Of a stretch of 59,041 nt of DNA, positions 43,996 through 53,050 are shown one piece after another. The stretch is from Flammeovirgaceae bacterium UBA6059 (GTDB lineage: Bacteria > Bacteroidota > Bacteroidia > Cytophagales > Cyclobacteriaceae): NCBI GenBank assembly GCA_002435755.1, contig DIYH01000006.1, positions 1-59,041 on the forward strand. Direction: 5' to 3'. A program made the position numbers and the translations under genes. The notes under the pieces were generated by a model. That model saw only the letters and a program-made list of their open reading frames with translations, ran no database searches and was not told the origin of the DNA. Numbering within the stretch: the stretch's first letter is position 1; the number at the start of each line of letters is the position of its first letter.

Positions 43996-46900
43996 ATGCG
44001 AGCCTTCTTATCAATTGCCACACTAGTTTCATTAGCAATCCATTCAATTGCCCAACCCACTGATCCATCTATATTCAAAGAGTTGGACTTTCGATTTATC
44101 GGACCAGAGGGTAACCGCGCTATTGCGATAGCTGGCGAGCCTGGAAATCCAATGGTCAACTATATCGGCGCAGCTTCAGGAGGACTGTGGAAGACGTCCG
44201 ATGGCGGCATTAACTGGGATTCAATCACGGATTCTTTGGACGTTTCTTCGGTTGGTTCGGTGGCACTCGCCCCCTCCGATCCAAATCAAGTGTGGATGGG
44301 TACAGGTGAAACCTTCGTGATCAGGCCTGCTCATGCCATGGGAGATGGTATATATAAGTCTGATGATGCAGGTGATACCTGGGAGCGCAAAGGCTTGAAG
44401 AAAACTGGTCGCATCGGGCGCGTAGTGATACATCCAGATAATCCGAATATCATCTATGCAGCAGCACTTGGGCATACCTATGGCCCACAGCAAGATCGTG
44501 GTGTGTATCGCACCAAAGATGGTGGTGATAATTGGGAAAGAGTATTATTCATAGATGAAGGTACAGGTGCGGCTGATATCGCTATTGACCCTAAAGATCC
44601 CAATATTCTCTATGCGGCGATGTGGTCTGTACATATCAACACGTGGGGGTTGAATAGCGGCGGTCCTGGTGGTGGCATCTATAAATCAACTGATGGCGGA
44701 GATACCTGGGAACCTATGACCAAGAACGGACTGCCAGGAGGAGAAAAGCGACCTGTAGGTAAAACAGCAGTAGCAGTTTCCTATAGCGATCCTAACATCG
44801 TTTATGCCCTTTTCGAGATCAATAGTCCCGAACTGTGGCGGTCTGATGATAAGGGTGAGTCCTGGACACTTATGAGTCAGGATCACACCATGAATGAGCG
44901 GGCTCCATATTATACCCGCATTGCGGTAGGCACAGACAATCCCAATGATGTTTACTTCCTCAGCGTACGTTTTAGCAAGTCTGAGGATGGCGGTAGGACA
45001 TTGATGAAAAATCCACCTCGCGGCGGTGGTGATAACCATGACATGTGGATTGACCCGCTCAATCCAGATCGTATGATGGTCGCCTATGATGGTGGTGCTA
45101 GTATCAGTCTCAACCATGGGAAATCATTCCAACGTGTGGTGCTACCGATCGCTCAGATGTATCATGTATCGGTTGATGATCAAATTCCCTATTATGTCTA
45201 TGGCAACCGTCAAGATGGCTGGTCTTACAGAGGTCCAAGCAACAGTCTGCAGGGGTACATTCCGGTAGGACTATGGCATGGCGTAGGTGGATGCGAAAGT
45301 GGCTTTGCCAAACCTGACCCTGCCGATAATACGATCATTTGGTCTGGTTGCTACGATGGGGGGTTGGAGCGTTATGACCTGAAAACGGGATATGCGCGTG
45401 AGGTACGCGTATGGCCGGAAGCAGGCTATGGCTGGGCGCCTGCCGATATGAAATATCGCTGGCATTGGAATTTTCCATTAAGTTTCTCTCCTCATGTTAA
45501 GCACCGAGTGTATGTCGGTAGTCAATTCATTCATCAGTCAGATGACGGGGGGCAGAGCTGGCAGATCATCAGCCCTGATCTCACACTCAACCTTAAGGAT
45601 CATCAACAAAACTCCGGTGGAGTGGCCATTGATAATCTCATGACTTTTGATGGTTCGACCCTATTCGCAATAGAAGAGTCACCTATCGAACCAGGTCTCA
45701 TTTGGGCCGGCACCAACGATGGCCAGGTACGACTCACTAAAGATGGAGGCACCAATTGGGCCAATGTCACGGCCAACATACCCGACCTACCGGAATGGGG
45801 AACTATAGCTAATATTTTCCCCTCCAAGTATACCAAGGGTACGGCCTATATCACGGTGGACTTGCATCAGATGGGCGATTTTGGAACTTACATCTACAAG
45901 ACTACTGACTATGGCAAGACGTGGGGAGCTATTGCGAATGGGATACCTCAGTCGGTTCACAGCTTTGCTCATGTAGTCATCGAAGATCCTAAAAAGCAAG
46001 GCATGCTCTACCTCGGGCTAGACAATGGGCTTTACGTTAGCCATAATGATGGTCAGGACTGGATGCGATTGAAAAACAACCTGCCTCCTGCTCCAGTCTA
46101 TTGGGTGACAGTGCAGGAACGATTTGATGATTTGGTTGTGGGCACCTATGGCCGAGGTTATTACATCCTGGATGATCTTTCCGCATTACGTGAGTATGAT
46201 ACAAACAAGGCTAGTGACATACAGGTATTCTCGCCCCGACCGTCCTATCGCTTCAGCCAAAAGGAAAGTATCAAGACAGATGCTGCAAGCTTCAGCTCAG
46301 GACGTAATCCAGCCTATGGCACACCTATCAATTATTACCTGCCTAAAAAAGTCACTGACTCTGTCACTATCGAAATACGAAATGCCGACAATGAGCTAGT
46401 CAGAACCATCGCTGGAACTCAAAAAGAAGGTGTCAACAGGGTCATGTGGGATTTGAGGTATGAACCAACCTACAAGCCAAGACTGAGAACACAACCTCCC
46501 GGACGGCCTTGGGTGCAACTCAATGGTGAAGGTTGGCGGCCATTAGTTACTTGGGATCTTGACCTTTGGAGAGGCCAATTTGGGCCAAGGGTAGTTCCAG
46601 GACAATACAAGGCCATTGTAGAGATTGGAGATCAAACCTTCGAACGAGAATTGACCGTACTAAAAGATCCTAATACTGATGGTACTATCGAAGATATTGA
46701 GCAGCAGGTCGCATTATCATTGGAATTAAGAGATGCCATGAACGAAGCAGTAAGTATGATCAATACGCTAGAACTTATAAGGGCTGAGTTGGTCTCTCTG
46801 ACTCCTGCATTAGATAAGAAGTCGGACACAAAGGAAGCCAATCGTATCAATGACCTATCTACAAGTATTGTAGGAAAGCTATATGATATACATCTCACTG

Positions 46901-47166
46901 GCGCGCGCGAAGATGCTTTTCGTTCTCCGATGAAGCTCTATGGCCGACTAAGTGCCCTAGCCAGTGACCTAAGTGCCAGTGGCATTGACTTTCAACCTAC
47001 TGATCAACAGGGAGAAGTCTATGAAGTGTTGAATAAGCGACTACTTGCTGCTAAAGGAGAGTTTGAAAGGCTTGTGGAAGAAGATATCCCTAAGTTCAAT
47101 AGCAAACTCAATGAGCTGAATATGAAAATCGATCTTGAGAAGAAGTTGGAAAGATCAGAACAATAA
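43996..47166 (+). CDS. Secreted sortilin (VPS10)-type BNR-repeat protein, second copy
   Basis: A 1056-residue paralogue of the protein at 12247-15510, with a signal peptide (MRAFLSIATLVSLAIHSIAQ) and repeated Asp boxes such as SDGGINWDSI, SDDAGDTWERKG, TKDGGDNWERV, STDGGDTWEPM and KDGGTNWANV. A C-terminal FlgD-like segment (VRTIAGTQKEGVNRVMWDLRY) matches that of the first copy, and the last 200 residues are helical. It is unlikely to be a proven glycosidase. The sugar-isomerase-like gene follows 15 bases after its stop, so they form one operon. Confidence 0.85.
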   Translation: MRAFLSIATLVSLAIHSIAQPTDPSIFKELDFRFIGPEGNRAIAIAGEPGNPMVNYIGAASGGLWKTSDGGINWDSITDSLDVSSVGSVALAPSDPNQVWMGTGETFVIRPAHAMGDGIYKSDDAGDTWERKGLKKTGRIGRVVIHPDNPNIIYAAALGHTYGPQQDRGVYRTKDGGDNWERVLFIDEGTGAADIAIDPKDPNILYAAMWSVHINTWGLNSGGPGGGIYKSTDGGDTWEPMTKNGLPGGEKRPVGKTAVAVSYSDPNIVYALFEINSPELWRSDDKGESWTLMSQDHTMNERAPYYTRIAVGTDNPNDVYFLSVRFSKSEDGGRTLMKNPPRGGGDNHDMWIDPLNPDRMMVAYDGGASISLNHGKSFQRVVLPIAQMYHVSVDDQIPYYVYGNRQDGWSYRGPSNSLQGYIPVGLWHGVGGCESGFAKPDPADNTIIWSGCYDGGLERYDLKTGYAREVRVWPEAGYGWAPADMKYRWHWNFPLSFSPHVKHRVYVGSQFIHQSDDGGQSWQIISPDLTLNLKDHQQNSGGVAIDNLMTFDGSTLFAIEESPIEPGLIWAGTNDGQVRLTKDGGTNWANVTANIPDLPEWGTIANIFPSKYTKGTAYITVDLHQMGDFGTYIYKTTDYGKTWGAIANGIPQSVHSFAHVVIEDPKKQGMLYLGLDNGLYVSHNDGQDWMRLKNNLPPAPVYWVTVQERFDDLVVGTYGRGYYILDDLSALREYDTNKASDIQVFSPRPSYRFSQKESIKTDAASFSSGRNPAYGTPINYYLPKKVTDSVTIEIRNADNELVRTIAGTQKEGVNRVMWDLRYEPTYKPRLRTQPPGRPWVQLNGEGWRPLVTWDLDLWRGQFGPRVVPGQYKAIVEIGDQTFERELTVLKDPNTDGTIEDIEQQVALSLELRDAMNEAVSMINTLELIRAELVSLTPALDKKSDTKEANRINDLSTSIVGKLYDIHLTGAREDAFRSPMKLYGRLSALASDLSASGIDFQPTDQQGEVYEVLNKRLLAAKGEFERLVEEDIPKFNSKLNELNMKIDLEKKLERSEQ

Positions 47167-47181
47167 AAACATCAAACTGAG

Positions 47182-48111
47182 ATGCAGAGACGTAAATTCA
47201 TAACTAACGTCGGTGCAGCCACTTCTTTATTGGCCTTACCGCAATTAATCAAGGGCTCGGTATTCAAAAAGCAGACACCTCCTAAAATCTCACTGGCTCA
47301 ATGGTCTCTTAATCGGGTATTCTTTGCTAATGAGCTAGATCCGATGAACTTTGCTTCAATCTCTGCCAATGACTATGATATCAAAGCCATTGAGTATGTC
47401 AGTGCTTTTTATAAAGATCAAGTTACAGAAACAAGCCTCTGGGAAGATCTCAAAAACAGAGCAGCCGATAACGATGTGACGAGCCTCCTGATAATGGTGG
47501 ATGATGAGGGTGACTTGGGCAATCCGAATGATAACGACCGAAAAGTGGCAGTAGAGAACCACTACAAATGGGTCGATGCGGCAAAGACCTTGGGCTGTCA
47601 CTCGATTCGGGTTAACGCCTTCGGAACTGGAGACAAAGAAGTCGTGAAAGCTTCGCTCGTAGATGGAATGGGACGGCTATCTGAATATGCAGGAATGCAA
47701 GGCATTAATATCATCATCGAAAACCATGGACTATACAGTTCAGATGCATCCTTCATTGTGGATGTGATCAAAGAAGTCAATAAGCCCAACTTTGGTACGC
47801 TTCCTGACTTTGGCAACTGGTGCTTATCAGCAAAATGGGGTAGCACACAGATCGAATGCGATAATGCCTATGATCGCTATCAAGGTGTAGCTGAATTTAT
47901 GCCTTATGCTAAAGCCGTAAGCGCTAAATCTTATAATTTCAATGTTGATGGACAAGATCGTGTGATCGACTATAGCAAGATGCTCAAAGTAGTAAAGGAC
48001 GCTGGCTACAAAGGGTATATCGGAATAGAGTATGAAGGAACCGAGCTAAGCGAACCAGAGGGCATTAAGGCCACCAAGGCTCTTATCGAAAAGGCTTGGG
48101 CCGAGCTATAA
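47182..48111 (+). CDS. Tat-exported sugar phosphate isomerase/epimerase-like protein
   Basis: A 309-residue protein starting MQRRKFITNVGAATSLLALP, a twin-arginine-type export signal. A xylose-isomerase-like TIM barrel follows, with ISLAQWSLNR, a DIKAIEYVSAFYK strand, IIIENHGLYSSDASFIVDVI and GYIGIEYEGTEL, whose E, D and H residues form a likely metal site. Such proteins are common beside secreted hydrolases in Bacteroidota; the substrate is unknown. It is 15 bases after the sortilin-type gene and probably co-transcribed with it. Confidence 0.85.
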   Translation: MQRRKFITNVGAATSLLALPQLIKGSVFKKQTPPKISLAQWSLNRVFFANELDPMNFASISANDYDIKAIEYVSAFYKDQVTETSLWEDLKNRAADNDVTSLLIMVDDEGDLGNPNDNDRKVAVENHYKWVDAAKTLGCHSIRVNAFGTGDKEVVKASLVDGMGRLSEYAGMQGINIIIENHGLYSSDASFIVDVIKEVNKPNFGTLPDFGNWCLSAKWGSTQIECDNAYDRYQGVAEFMPYAKAVSAKSYNFNVDGQDRVIDYSKMLKVVKDAGYKGYIGIEYEGTELSEPEGIKATKALIEKAWAEL

Positions 48112-48258
48112 CAGACATTGGTTTTTTGATTCAATCTTATTTCATCCGTAGGTTTCAGATTGTTGTAATACACAGGCGGTGATTCATTTCCTCAAGCCGA
48201 GCTTTCCATTCATCGGAGTGGTTGTTATCTTCTGGACTGATTGAACAACGATCAGTAA

Positions 48259-49566
48259 ATGACCCAAAAACAGGTTTGTATCATCGGAGCAGGAAGCTCC
48301 GGCATGGTAGCCGCAAAAACGCTCAAAGAAGCAGGAGTATCATACGACTGCTTCGAAAAAGGCTCCAATATCGGCGGTAACTGGCGTTTCAATAATGATA
48401 ACGGCGTTTCGTCCGCCTATCGCTCCTTGCATATCAATACCAATCGGATGGTCATGGCTTACTCCGATTATCCTATGCCTGAGGACTATCCGATGTTTCC
48501 TCATCACAGTGATATCATCAAGTACTTTGATGACTATGTAAATCATTTTGGAATTCGTGATAGCATCACCTTCAACACGTGCGTCGAGCAAGTCACCTCA
48601 TTGGAAAGCGGGGGCTATTCAGTAAAGCTCAGTACTGGAGAAACCAATGAATACGAAAAGGTCATTGTAGCGAACGGCCATCATTGGAATCCCAGAATGC
48701 CAGAGCCAGCTTTCCCAGGAGAGTTTACTGGCGAGGTACTGCACTCTCACTACTATAAAGAATCTGATCAGGTCAAGGGTAAAGATGTTCTAATCGTCGG
48801 CATAGGCAACTCTGCCGTAGATATAGCCTGTGAGGCAGCTCGGCTCCACAGCGGTAAGGTCGTTATATCCACTCGTAGTGGTGCTTACATCACGCCCAAC
48901 TGGATATGGAGTATACCATTCGATAATCTAGCTAATCCCATTACTGCTAAGTTACCCCTGTGGTTGCAGCGCAAGTTACTTGCTGCTACCCTCTGGTTGG
49001 CCAGGGGTAAGCAGGAAGACTATGGAGTACCCAAGCCAAAAAGACCGTTGCTTAGTGAGCACCCTACCCTCTCGCAAGACCTGCTCAATATTGCCGGTAG
49101 GGGTCTAGTCGACTTCAAGCCCAACATTAAAGAGTTCAAAGGGAAGACCATATGCTTCGAAGATGGTACAGAGCAGGACTTTGATATCATCATTTATGCT
49201 ACGGGGTATAGAGTGAGCTTCCCATTCCTCAAACACATGAATGCTTTTGATGTAGAACAGACCAATGATATTAGACTTTACAAGAAAGTTGTCCACCCAG
49301 ATCACGAGGGACTCTTTTTCCTTGGGTTGATTCAGCCTTTAGGAGCAATCATGCCATTAGCAGAGGTGCAAAGCAGATGGGTAAGTAAGCTGATTACAGG
49401 TCAATGCAAACTCCCAAGCAAAGACCAAATGGAACGGTCTATACAAGCAGATACCCATCACATGGCCAAGCGATACAAAAAGTCTGTCAGGCACACCTTA
49501 CAGGTTGATTTCCATCCTTATAAGGGGTCTATCGAAAAAGAAATGAAAAATATGAAAGTTAGATAA
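48259..49566 (+). CDS. Flavin-containing monooxygenase
   Basis: A 435-residue protein with the FMO pattern. The FAD loop is GAGSSGMVAAKTL (about 9-21), then FEKGSNIGGNWRFN. The FMO signature FTGEVLHSHYYK (about 156-167) is present, as is the NADPH loop GIGNSAVDIACEAARLHSG (about 177-195), then a late FDIIIYATGYRVSFPFL. FMOs oxygenate nucleophilic nitrogen or sulfur, or carry out Baeyer-Villiger reactions; the substrate here is unknown. The stop codon is immediately followed by the ATG of a serine carboxypeptidase (no gap). Confidence 0.92.
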   Translation: MTQKQVCIIGAGSSGMVAAKTLKEAGVSYDCFEKGSNIGGNWRFNNDNGVSSAYRSLHINTNRMVMAYSDYPMPEDYPMFPHHSDIIKYFDDYVNHFGIRDSITFNTCVEQVTSLESGGYSVKLSTGETNEYEKVIVANGHHWNPRMPEPAFPGEFTGEVLHSHYYKESDQVKGKDVLIVGIGNSAVDIACEAARLHSGKVVISTRSGAYITPNWIWSIPFDNLANPITAKLPLWLQRKLLAATLWLARGKQEDYGVPKPKRPLLSEHPTLSQDLLNIAGRGLVDFKPNIKEFKGKTICFEDGTEQDFDIIIYATGYRVSFPFLKHMNAFDVEQTNDIRLYKKVVHPDHEGLFFLGLIQPLGAIMPLAEVQSRWVSKLITGQCKLPSKDQMERSIQADTHHMAKRYKKSVRHTLQVDFHPYKGSIEKEMKNMKVR

Positions 49567-51060
49567 ATGAAAAAGGTCCAATTCTCAATCCTGCTATGCT
49601 TCTTCGCATTAGCGTATCATCAATCAAATGGTCAGGGTCGCACACTTCCCCCTGATACTACGGTAGTCACCACTCACCAAGTGAGCATCAAGGGGCAGAG
49701 TGTTCCTTACAAGGCTACCACCGGCACACAACCTGTATGGGACGATAAGGGCACCATTTCTGCCTATCTCAATTATACTTACTATGAGCGGACAGACATC
49801 AGGAATAAAGCTGAACGTCCACTATTCATTAGCTTCAATGGTGGGCCAGGATCAGGTTCTGTTTGGATGCATTTGGCTTATACAGGACCAAAAATCCTGA
49901 AAGTAGATGATGAAGGCTTCCCAATACAGCCTTATGGTGTTAAGGACAATCCGCATTCGATTCTTGATGTTGCCGATATTGTATTCGTCAACCCAGTGAA
50001 TACAGGTTATTCACGGATAGTAGACCCTGAGGCCAAGCGTGAGTCTTTTTTTGGCGTGAATGCAGACATAGCCTACCTATCGGAATGGATCAACGCATTC
50101 GTGGGTCGCATCAACCGTTGGGAATCGCCTAAGTATCTCATCGGTGAGAGCTATGGTACGACTCGCGTTTCTGGCTTAGCACTAGCTCTTCAAAACCGTC
50201 AATGGATGTATATCAATGGTGTCATTCTCGTATCCCCAACCGAGCTCGGTATAGACGCGGGTGAGGGTCGCCGCGATGGGCCTCTCGGAGCTGCACTCCG
50301 ATTACCCTATTTCACGGCAGCTGCATGGTATCATGAGCAGTTACCTACTGAGCTTCAGTCAAAAGATTTACTTGAAGTGCTCGATGTGGCGGAGACCTAT
50401 GCCATGAATGAGCTACTACCACAACTAGCTAAAGGTGGTTTTATCAACGAAGAGGATCGATTGGCTACAGCAAAAAAGATGGCTATGTATTCAGGAATTT
50501 CAGAGAAGGTCCTTCTTCAGCACAATCTTGATTTACCAACTGGTTACTTCTGGAAAGAGCTGCTCAGGGAGGAAGGGTTTACGATAGGTCGCCTAGACTC
50601 CAGATATAAAGGGATCGATGAAACAGTGGCGGGTGACAGGCCGGATTTCAACTCCGAGTTGACCAGCTGGTTGCACAGTTTCACTCCTGCCATTAACTAC
50701 TACTACCGCAATGTGCTCAATTTTCCTACTGACGTAAAGTACAACATGTTTGGCCCGGTTCATCCTTGGGACTCTGATGATAATACTACTGGTCAGGACC
50801 TTCGTCAGGCCATGGCGATGAACCCCTACTTGCATACAATGGTGCAATCCGGGTATTATGATGGTGCCACTAAATACTTTGATGCCAAGTATACGATGTG
50901 GCGCATCGACCCTAGTGGTAAAATGAAAGAAAGGTTAAGTTTCAAGGGCTACAGAAGTGGTCATATGATGTACCTGAGAAGTGAGGATTTGCAACAGGCC
51001 AATGAGGATATCAGAGAGTTTATAGAAAAATCAAAAGCAAAAGGGCCAGCGAAGTATTAG
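49567..51060 (+). CDS. Exported S10-family serine carboxypeptidase
   Basis: A 497-residue protein with a signal peptide (ending SNGQ) and the S10 features FNGGPGSGSVWMH (about 90-102), LIGESYGTTRVSGLAL with the catalytic serine at about residue 199, and a late SGHMMYLRSEDLQQ with the catalytic histidine. The catalytic aspartate should lie in the GYYDGATKYFDAKY region (about 437-450). Bacterial S10 enzymes probably trim peptides in the periplasm. The start codon directly abuts the FMO stop, so the two genes are translated in series. Confidence 0.9.
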   Translation: MKKVQFSILLCFFALAYHQSNGQGRTLPPDTTVVTTHQVSIKGQSVPYKATTGTQPVWDDKGTISAYLNYTYYERTDIRNKAERPLFISFNGGPGSGSVWMHLAYTGPKILKVDDEGFPIQPYGVKDNPHSILDVADIVFVNPVNTGYSRIVDPEAKRESFFGVNADIAYLSEWINAFVGRINRWESPKYLIGESYGTTRVSGLALALQNRQWMYINGVILVSPTELGIDAGEGRRDGPLGAALRLPYFTAAAWYHEQLPTELQSKDLLEVLDVAETYAMNELLPQLAKGGFINEEDRLATAKKMAMYSGISEKVLLQHNLDLPTGYFWKELLREEGFTIGRLDSRYKGIDETVAGDRPDFNSELTSWLHSFTPAINYYYRNVLNFPTDVKYNMFGPVHPWDSDDNTTGQDLRQAMAMNPYLHTMVQSGYYDGATKYFDAKYTMWRIDPSGKMKERLSFKGYRSGHMMYLRSEDLQQANEDIREFIEKSKAKGPAKY

Positions 51061-51133
51061 TAATTGGTACAGTCGCAACTTATCTTTTGCTTGATGGCCT
51101 GGTACACTTGCTTTTTAAGAAGCGTCTCATAAG

Positions 51134-52843
51134 ATGCTTGGTCATCATATAAAATCTGTGTTACAACATATCACATCCGCATTAGGTCTAATAGTGATCT
51201 CATTAGGCACTTCATGTGGGGGTAGCAACAGCGCTATGCCACAAAGCAATAAACTAGCCTTGATCAATGGTCGGATATACACGGTTTCTGATGTCCTACC
51301 TTGGGCTGAAGCCATACTTATCAATCAGGGTATGATTGAGGCTATAGGAACCGATGAAGATATCAAGACTTTACTCAATGATAATGTAGAGGTCATTAAC
51401 CTGAATGGACGAATGGTTATGCCTGGCATCCATGACGTTCATATGCATCCTCTGGAAGCCGCATCCGACAACTTTCAGTTTATTCTGGATACAAATGAAT
51501 CGGATCCTGAGAACTATAGAGATGATGTAACGCAGGCTATTGATCAAAACCCCAACTCACAATGGATTCTTGGCTGGGGTTTTGATATATACACATTACT
51601 TGACGCAGCTCGACCTCCTATCGATATTCTTGACGAGTTATCGACTGATCAGGCTATTGCTATCATGGAGCAGACTTCTCATTCCGTATGGGTCAATTCA
51701 AAAGCATTGGAGTTAGCAGGTATTTCTAATGACTCACCTAATCCAGCTGGAGGAATCATTATGAAAGACCCAGAGGGTACGCCTAACGGCATATTGATAG
51801 ACAATGCTGGTAACCTTATCATAGATTTGGCAATAGCATCCATTCCCGATAATGAACTCAACGACTATGATGGACTAGTACAGTTTGCTTTACCTGAACT
51901 AGCAAAGCACGGTATCACTTCAATCTGCGACGCGCGGACATACTGGAAACGTAATCATCATGAGACCTGGCAACAGGTAGAAGATGATGGTAAGTTGACT
52001 GCCAGAGTCAGCCTTGGGTTATGGTTATATCCAACTGAAGACCCTCAAACACAGATTGATAAACTCAAATCACTGTATTCATTTGATCAGAATAGTTTCT
52101 TGAAGATTAACCAGATCAAGCTGTATGCCGATGGTATTATCGTTAACACTACATCGGCTATGCATGAGGACTTCCTAATTAACATATTTGGGCTACCTAC
52201 TAATAATGGGCTAAACTATTTGTCTGAATCAGCCATCTCAGAATATATCGCCGCTTTAGAGCCAACAGGTTTTGACTTTCATATACACGCGATAGGTAAT
52301 CGTGGAGTTCATGAGGCACTAAACGCGATAGCAACGAATAGTGGTGGTAATGGTCGTCACCGAATCACACATGTTGAGTATGTTGATGAGATTGACCTTC
52401 CTAGATTCTCAGAACTTGATGTAACCGCAGATGCTCAAGTAGCCGGGGAGTTTAGCCAGCCTGCCAACTGGCGTGAAAATAATGAACTGGTGGGACCTCA
52501 GTTAAATCAGGCTATTATTCCGCTCAAAAGCCTCTTGGATAGTAACGCTCGCCTTACCTTGAGTAGCGACTGGGATGTCAGCACCTTGAACCCTTTTGTC
52601 GGCATGGAGCATGCTATCACGAGAGAACCACAAGAACTTAGCCTTGAAGAAGCTATTCGTGCATATACTATCAACGCAGCATATGTCATGCGCCAAGAGC
52701 ATTTAGTAGGTACGTTGGAGGTCGGAAAAGCCGCTGATTTCATCATATTGGATAGGAACATCTTCGAAATACCTAAGTTAAATATATCGTCCACGCAGGT
52801 GTTATCTACCTACCTAGAAGGTGAACTCATCTACCAGCGTTAA
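51134..52843 (+). CDS. Lipoprotein amidohydrolase, YtcJ-like
   Basis: A 569-residue protein with a hydrophobic leader and a likely lipobox ending in cysteine (ISLGTSCGG, at about residue 32). The metallo-hydrolase core has MPGIHDVHMHPLEAA (about 97-111), a KLYADGII strand with a bridging lysine region, FHIHAIGNRGVHEALN (about 379-394), THVEYVD and a late LSSDWDVSTLNPF. These match the amidohydrolase family 3/YtcJ group of unknown substrate. It is 73 bases after the carboxypeptidase and could be the last gene of that operon. Confidence 0.87.
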   Translation: MLGHHIKSVLQHITSALGLIVISLGTSCGGSNSAMPQSNKLALINGRIYTVSDVLPWAEAILINQGMIEAIGTDEDIKTLLNDNVEVINLNGRMVMPGIHDVHMHPLEAASDNFQFILDTNESDPENYRDDVTQAIDQNPNSQWILGWGFDIYTLLDAARPPIDILDELSTDQAIAIMEQTSHSVWVNSKALELAGISNDSPNPAGGIIMKDPEGTPNGILIDNAGNLIIDLAIASIPDNELNDYDGLVQFALPELAKHGITSICDARTYWKRNHHETWQQVEDDGKLTARVSLGLWLYPTEDPQTQIDKLKSLYSFDQNSFLKINQIKLYADGIIVNTTSAMHEDFLINIFGLPTNNGLNYLSESAISEYIAALEPTGFDFHIHAIGNRGVHEALNAIATNSGGNGRHRITHVEYVDEIDLPRFSELDVTADAQVAGEFSQPANWRENNELVGPQLNQAIIPLKSLLDSNARLTLSSDWDVSTLNPFVGMEHAITREPQELSLEEAIRAYTINAAYVMRQEHLVGTLEVGKAADFIILDRNIFEIPKLNISSTQVLSTYLEGELIYQR

Positions 52844-53050
52844 GCCTAAAAGGTCTAATTAGTAACCCTGATCATGTACGAGCTTCAGGATTCTTTAATG
52901 GGTTGCTTATTGACTTAATACAACCTTTTGCGGCTTTAGATAAAAGCACCCGTGCAATGGCTATAATCGTTGCTTATCCAGAACTTGGCAACAGTGCCTA
53001 TTGGCCTGACCAGAAGGCTTTTCAAAAGAGTTATGTTGGGGTAAAAACAT

